Assembly (NCBI RefSeq): GCF_000255115.2
Contig: NC_018068.1
Location: 744,001 to 808,000, forward strand
From: Desulfosporosinus acidiphilus SJ4
GTDB taxonomy: Bacteria; Bacillota; Desulfitobacteriia; Desulfitobacteriales; Desulfitobacteriaceae
Direction of reading: 5' to 3'
Length of the DNA: 64,000 nucleotides
Below the pieces are notes generated by a model, which was not told the origin of the DNA, made no database searches, and saw nothing but the letters and a program-made list of their open reading frames with translations. Numbering within the stretch: the stretch's first letter is position 1; the number at the start of each line of letters is the position of its first letter. This document shows positions 61,424-64,000 of the stretch, in pieces. Made by a program: the position numbers and the translations under genes.

Positions 61424-62561
61424 TTTCTCAGGTGATATTTTAATTGAGGGCTCAAAAATCGCAGCGCTGGGAGAAGTGCTGGATGTTCCTGAGGATGCGG
61501 AGGTTATTGATGCTTCCGGTTGTCTCGTTTTGCCCGGCATGATTGATGCTCATTGCCATGTAGGCATTGGAGAGGAGATCTATCGCTGGGAAGGTGAGGA
61601 CTTTAATGAAATGACAGACCCAGTGACTCCGGATATGCGGGCTATCGATGGAATTAATCCTGAAGATGAGGGATTTCGCGATGCTCGATTAGGCGGGGTC
61701 ACAGCTGTATTTACCGGCCCCGGCAGCGGGAATGTTATCGGCGGAACGGGAGTTGTCATGAAGACAGCAGGAAAAATTGTAGATAAAATGGTTGTCCGTG
61801 ATCCCGCCGGGTTAAAAATTGCCTTTGGCGAGAATCCTAAAATGGTTTACGGCGAGCAGAAGAAAATGCCCATGACCCGTATGGGAACAGCAGCACTCCT
61901 GCGTCAAGCCTTAGTGGATGCCCAGGTGTATAGGGATAAACTAGAGGATGGGAAAAAGGATCCGGATAAATTGCCTGAGAGAGATTTGGGTTTAGAAACT
62001 CTCCTCAAGGTCATCCGGAAAGAAATCCCCTTGCGTGCCCATGCCCATCGGGCAGATGATATTATGACCGCCATTCGTATTGCCCGTGAGTTCGATGTTG
62101 ATTTAGTCATTGAACATTGCACTGAAGGTCACAAAATTGCCGAAGAACTTGCCGAATTGGGGTACCCGGCTGTAGTCGGACCACTTTTGACGAATCGCTC
62201 AAAAGTTGAGTTGAAGGATAAATCCTTTAAAACGCCGGGGGTTCTGGCCAAAGCCGGAGTAAAAGTCGCAATTATGACGGATCACTCGGTAACCCCCATC
62301 GAACAGCTTCCCCTCTGCGCAGCCTTTGCCCATAAGGCCGGGATGGACAAAGAGGATGCTCTTCGAGCTATTACTATAAATGCAGCGGAAATTCTCGGTG
62401 TCTCAGACCGCATCGGTTCTTTGGAAGTTGGGAAGGACGCCGATTTAGTTGTTTGGAGTGAGCATCCCTTTCAATTGGCAGCTCGTCCTCTCTATGTCAT
62501 TATTGATGGGAAACTTGTCTGCCCGGAAGCGAAGAGAGCTGAAGCCAATGATGGATTGTAA
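61371..62561 (+). CDS. Metal-dependent amidohydrolase
   Basis: 396 residues of the amidohydrolase superfamily: the metal motif LPGMIDAHCHVG, HAHRADDIMTAI, VIEHCTEGHKIAEE and ITINAAEILGVSDRIGSLEVGKDADLVVW are all present, in the order seen in imidazolonepropionase-like proteins. The substrate is unknown. GGAGG lies within the end of the DMT gene, about ten bases before ATG. tsaE begins inside its last codons. Confidence 0.92.
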   Translation: MRKLLIKNGRIYTMAGPDFSGDILIEGSKIAALGEVLDVPEDAEVIDASGCLVLPGMIDAHCHVGIGEEIYRWEGEDFNEMTDPVTPDMRAIDGINPEDEGFRDARLGGVTAVFTGPGSGNVIGGTGVVMKTAGKIVDKMVVRDPAGLKIAFGENPKMVYGEQKKMPMTRMGTAALLRQALVDAQVYRDKLEDGKKDPDKLPERDLGLETLLKVIRKEIPLRAHAHRADDIMTAIRIAREFDVDLVIEHCTEGHKIAEELAELGYPAVVGPLLTNRSKVELKDKSFKTPGVLAKAGVKVAIMTDHSVTPIEQLPLCAAFAHKAGMDKEDALRAITINAAEILGVSDRIGSLEVGKDADLVVWSEHPFQLAARPLYVIIDGKLVCPEAKRAEANDGL

Positions 62562-63051
62562 AGTAACGAGTGAGACTGTTGAACAAACTCGAAATTGGGG
62601 AAAATGCTTAGGAGAGCGCTTGCTGCCTGGTGATGTCCTTGCCTTAATTGGAGATTTGGGAGCAGGAAAAACGGCCTTGGCCCAAGGAATTGGTGAAGGG
62701 TTAGGAGTCACTGGACCCATGACCAGTCCTACGTTCACCTTAATTCATGAATACGAAGGGCAGTGTCAAGGAAAAAAGATTCGGTTAGTGCATATGGATC
62801 TCTACCGTCTTCAGCACCCACAAGAAGCGGAAGTTATCGGTGTTGAGGAGTCATTCACAGAGGATGCCATTTGTCTGATTGAATGGCCGGAAATTGCTGA
62901 GGATTATTTGCCCGAAAATCGTCTGGACATTAAGATCTTGGGGAGCGGCGAGCAACCCAGGGAGATTATCTTTCACAGTGCTGAAAATGATTGGGAACAG
63001 CGGATTATGGATTTGATTTACTCTAGGGAGAAGCTCGGAGGGTCCCAATGA
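62548..63051 (+). CDS. tsaE: tRNA t6A biosynthesis ATPase TsaE
   Basis: ATPase that cycles the TsaB-TsaD complex in threonylcarbamoyl-adenosine formation at A37 of ANN-decoding tRNAs. About 167 residues: P-loop ALIGDLGAGKTALAQGIGEGL, SPTFTLIHEYEG, HMDLYRL, LIEWPE. The start (62548 or 62551) overlaps the amidohydrolase stop. The stop overlaps tsaB (ATGA). trmO, which methylates t6A, lies elsewhere in this window. Confidence 0.95.
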   Translation: MMDCKVTSETVEQTRNWGKCLGERLLPGDVLALIGDLGAGKTALAQGIGEGLGVTGPMTSPTFTLIHEYEGQCQGKKIRLVHMDLYRLQHPQEAEVIGVEESFTEDAICLIEWPEIAEDYLPENRLDIKILGSGEQPREIIFHSAENDWEQRIMDLIYSREKLGGSQ

Positions 63052-63773
63052 AATATTTGACCATTGATACAACCACGAAAGTAAGTTCTATTGCCTTAGC
63101 CGAAGATGGGAAGCTTATTGCCGAGGGTTTTCTGCACACCACGAAGACCCATTCGGAGAGAATAATACCCATGCTGGATCAACTCTTTACAGCTGCTGAC
63201 TGGAAACTTTCTGAATTGGAACTCATAGGGGTTGTAAGAGGTCCGGGTTCATTTACCGGTATTAGAATTGGTATCGCCACGGCTCAAGGTTTAGCACAAG
63301 TCTTGAATTTACCGCTGATAGGGATACTGTCCCTTGATGCTCTCGCCTGGGCCGGCTGGGGCAGAGAGGAAGACATTGTGCCTATTTTGGATGCCCGAAA
63401 GAATGAGTGGTATACGGCTCGGTATTGCTGGACCAAGGAGAAGGAAGAGGCGGAGTGTTTAACCTCTCCCCAAGCCCTGACAACCGGAGAATGGTTGGAG
63501 CAATTAAAAGATCTAAATCGACCGATTTGTTTTGTGGGAGATGCTGCCGGAAAGGCAAAACAACAAATAGAGGCCGTATTGGGCGAAAGAGCAAGGGTCA
63601 TGCCGGATTATATAAGCTTGCCGAGAGGTGCCTATGCCGCTCGGGAAGTGTGGAGACGCTGGCAAGAAGTTGGAGCAGGCGAAAAAGTAGAGCCCTACTA
63701 TATTCGCTTTTCGGAGGCAGAAGTCAACTGGGCCAAAAAAGAGCGGGCACGCAAAGGAGAGACGCATGAATAA
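63048..63773 (+). CDS. tsaB: tRNA t6A biosynthesis scaffold TsaB
   Basis: 241 residues, an inactive ASKHA-fold partner of TsaD. YLTIDTTTKVSSIALAEDG, THSERIIPMLDQL, GVVRGPGSFTGIRIGIATAQGLA and LDARKNEWYTARY are diagnostic. It overlaps tsaE and rimI. Confidence 0.96.
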   Translation: MKYLTIDTTTKVSSIALAEDGKLIAEGFLHTTKTHSERIIPMLDQLFTAADWKLSELELIGVVRGPGSFTGIRIGIATAQGLAQVLNLPLIGILSLDALAWAGWGREEDIVPILDARKNEWYTARYCWTKEKEEAECLTSPQALTTGEWLEQLKDLNRPICFVGDAAGKAKQQIEAVLGERARVMPDYISLPRGAYAAREVWRRWQEVGAGEKVEPYYIRFSEAEVNWAKKERARKGETHE

Positions 63774-64000
63774 AGGATTAGTGCGTCCGATGCTCTTGGA
63801 GGATCTGGAAGCCATTATGGAAATTGAACATGCCTCCTTTACAACGCCTTGGTCCTTGCAGGCTTTTGCAGCGGAACTTAAAGACAACGAATATGCCCAG
63901 TATCGTTGTTTGGAGTTGAATGGGCGAGTGATAGGGTATATGGGTCTATGGTTTATTCTTGATGAGGGACATATTACCAACATTGCTATTTCCCCTGACT
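63766..64000 (+). CDS. rimI: Ribosomal protein S18 alanine N-acetyltransferase RimI (3' truncated by window)
   Basis: Open to the window end. ATG at 63766 overlaps the tsaB stop by eight bases. The readable 78 residues begin MNKGLVRPMLLEDLEAIMEI and contain the GNAT start EHASFTTPWS and, at the edge, GHITNIAISPD. Gene order tsaE-tsaB-rimI is the common Firmicute arrangement, with tsaD expected next. Confidence 0.92.
   Translation, partial: MNKGLVRPMLLEDLEAIMEIEHASFTTPWSLQAFAAELKDNEYAQYRCLELNGRVIGYMGLWFILDEGHITNIAISPD

Overview
The window looks like chromosome of an anaerobic, probably spore-forming, moderate-GC Firmicute of the Desulfosporosinus/Desulfitobacterium type. This is inferred from gene content: large lactate permease, manganese catalase of the spore-coat-associated kind, flavodiiron protein, glutamate 2,3-aminomutase, MurT/GatD, EndoAI/MazF, an AmmeMemoRadiSam locus and many radical SAM enzymes. 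Ribosome binding sites are strong AGGAGG-like sites, and GTG/TTG starts are frequent. I saw no tRNA, rRNA, CRISPR array, prophage or intact insertion sequence.

Layout. 0-10 kb: the 3' part of a PAS-GGDEF-EAL c-di-GMP protein, ferritin, a UspA-type stress protein, an IS fragment, an octapeptide-repeat protein, RidA, the two-gene MEMO/AMMECR1 plus radical SAM locus, an ArsB/NhaD-type transporter behind a candidate c-di-GMP-I riboswitch and terminator, and Mn catalase. 9.8-14 kb: a MarR-controlled heterodimeric ABC exporter. 14-18.4 kb: TrmO with a His-rich tail, a tautomerase, a HEAT-like/Ogt fusion and a YtqA-type radical SAM protein. 18.4-25.2 kb: glutamate 2,3-aminomutase divergent from a BusR-like GntR-RCK_C regulator, then acpS, nnrDE, alr and a ClC transporter with an RCK_C tail. 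25.5-34.2 kb: a 46-aa membrane protein, lactate permease and glutamate synthase (gltBD). 34.4-40.3 kb: an FAD oxidoreductase, murT-gatD, mazEF and a C26 peptidase.

40.8-48.3 kb: two SHOCT proteins, orphan cobK, a membrane metallophosphoesterase, a flavodiiron protein, a YkgJ-type protein, and a FadR-type regulator beside ilvD. 48.6-55.3 kb: an SsuABC-type importer (minus strand) and a TetR-HlyD-ABC-2 exporter operon. 55.3-57 kb: dispersed repeats flanking a cyclophilin lipoprotein. 57-64 kb: aminotransferase, Tex, DMT transporter, amidohydrolase, tsaE, tsaB and the start of rimI, cut by the window end.

Themes. Oxygen and oxidant defence (ferritin, Mn catalase, flavodiiron) fits an anaerobe that meets air. 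Nitrogen and osmolyte metabolism is prominent: gltBD makes glutamate, and eam converts it to beta-glutamate, a known compatible solute. The eam core promoter lies inside a perfect inverted repeat next to a gene resembling BusR, the c-di-AMP-responsive repressor of osmolyte uptake. I regard this eam/BusR-like pair, with the RCK_C-tailed ClC nearby, as the most interesting candidate system. Intergenic regions carry several families of short hairpin-forming dispersed repeats, including two 88-bp copies that differ at three positions.
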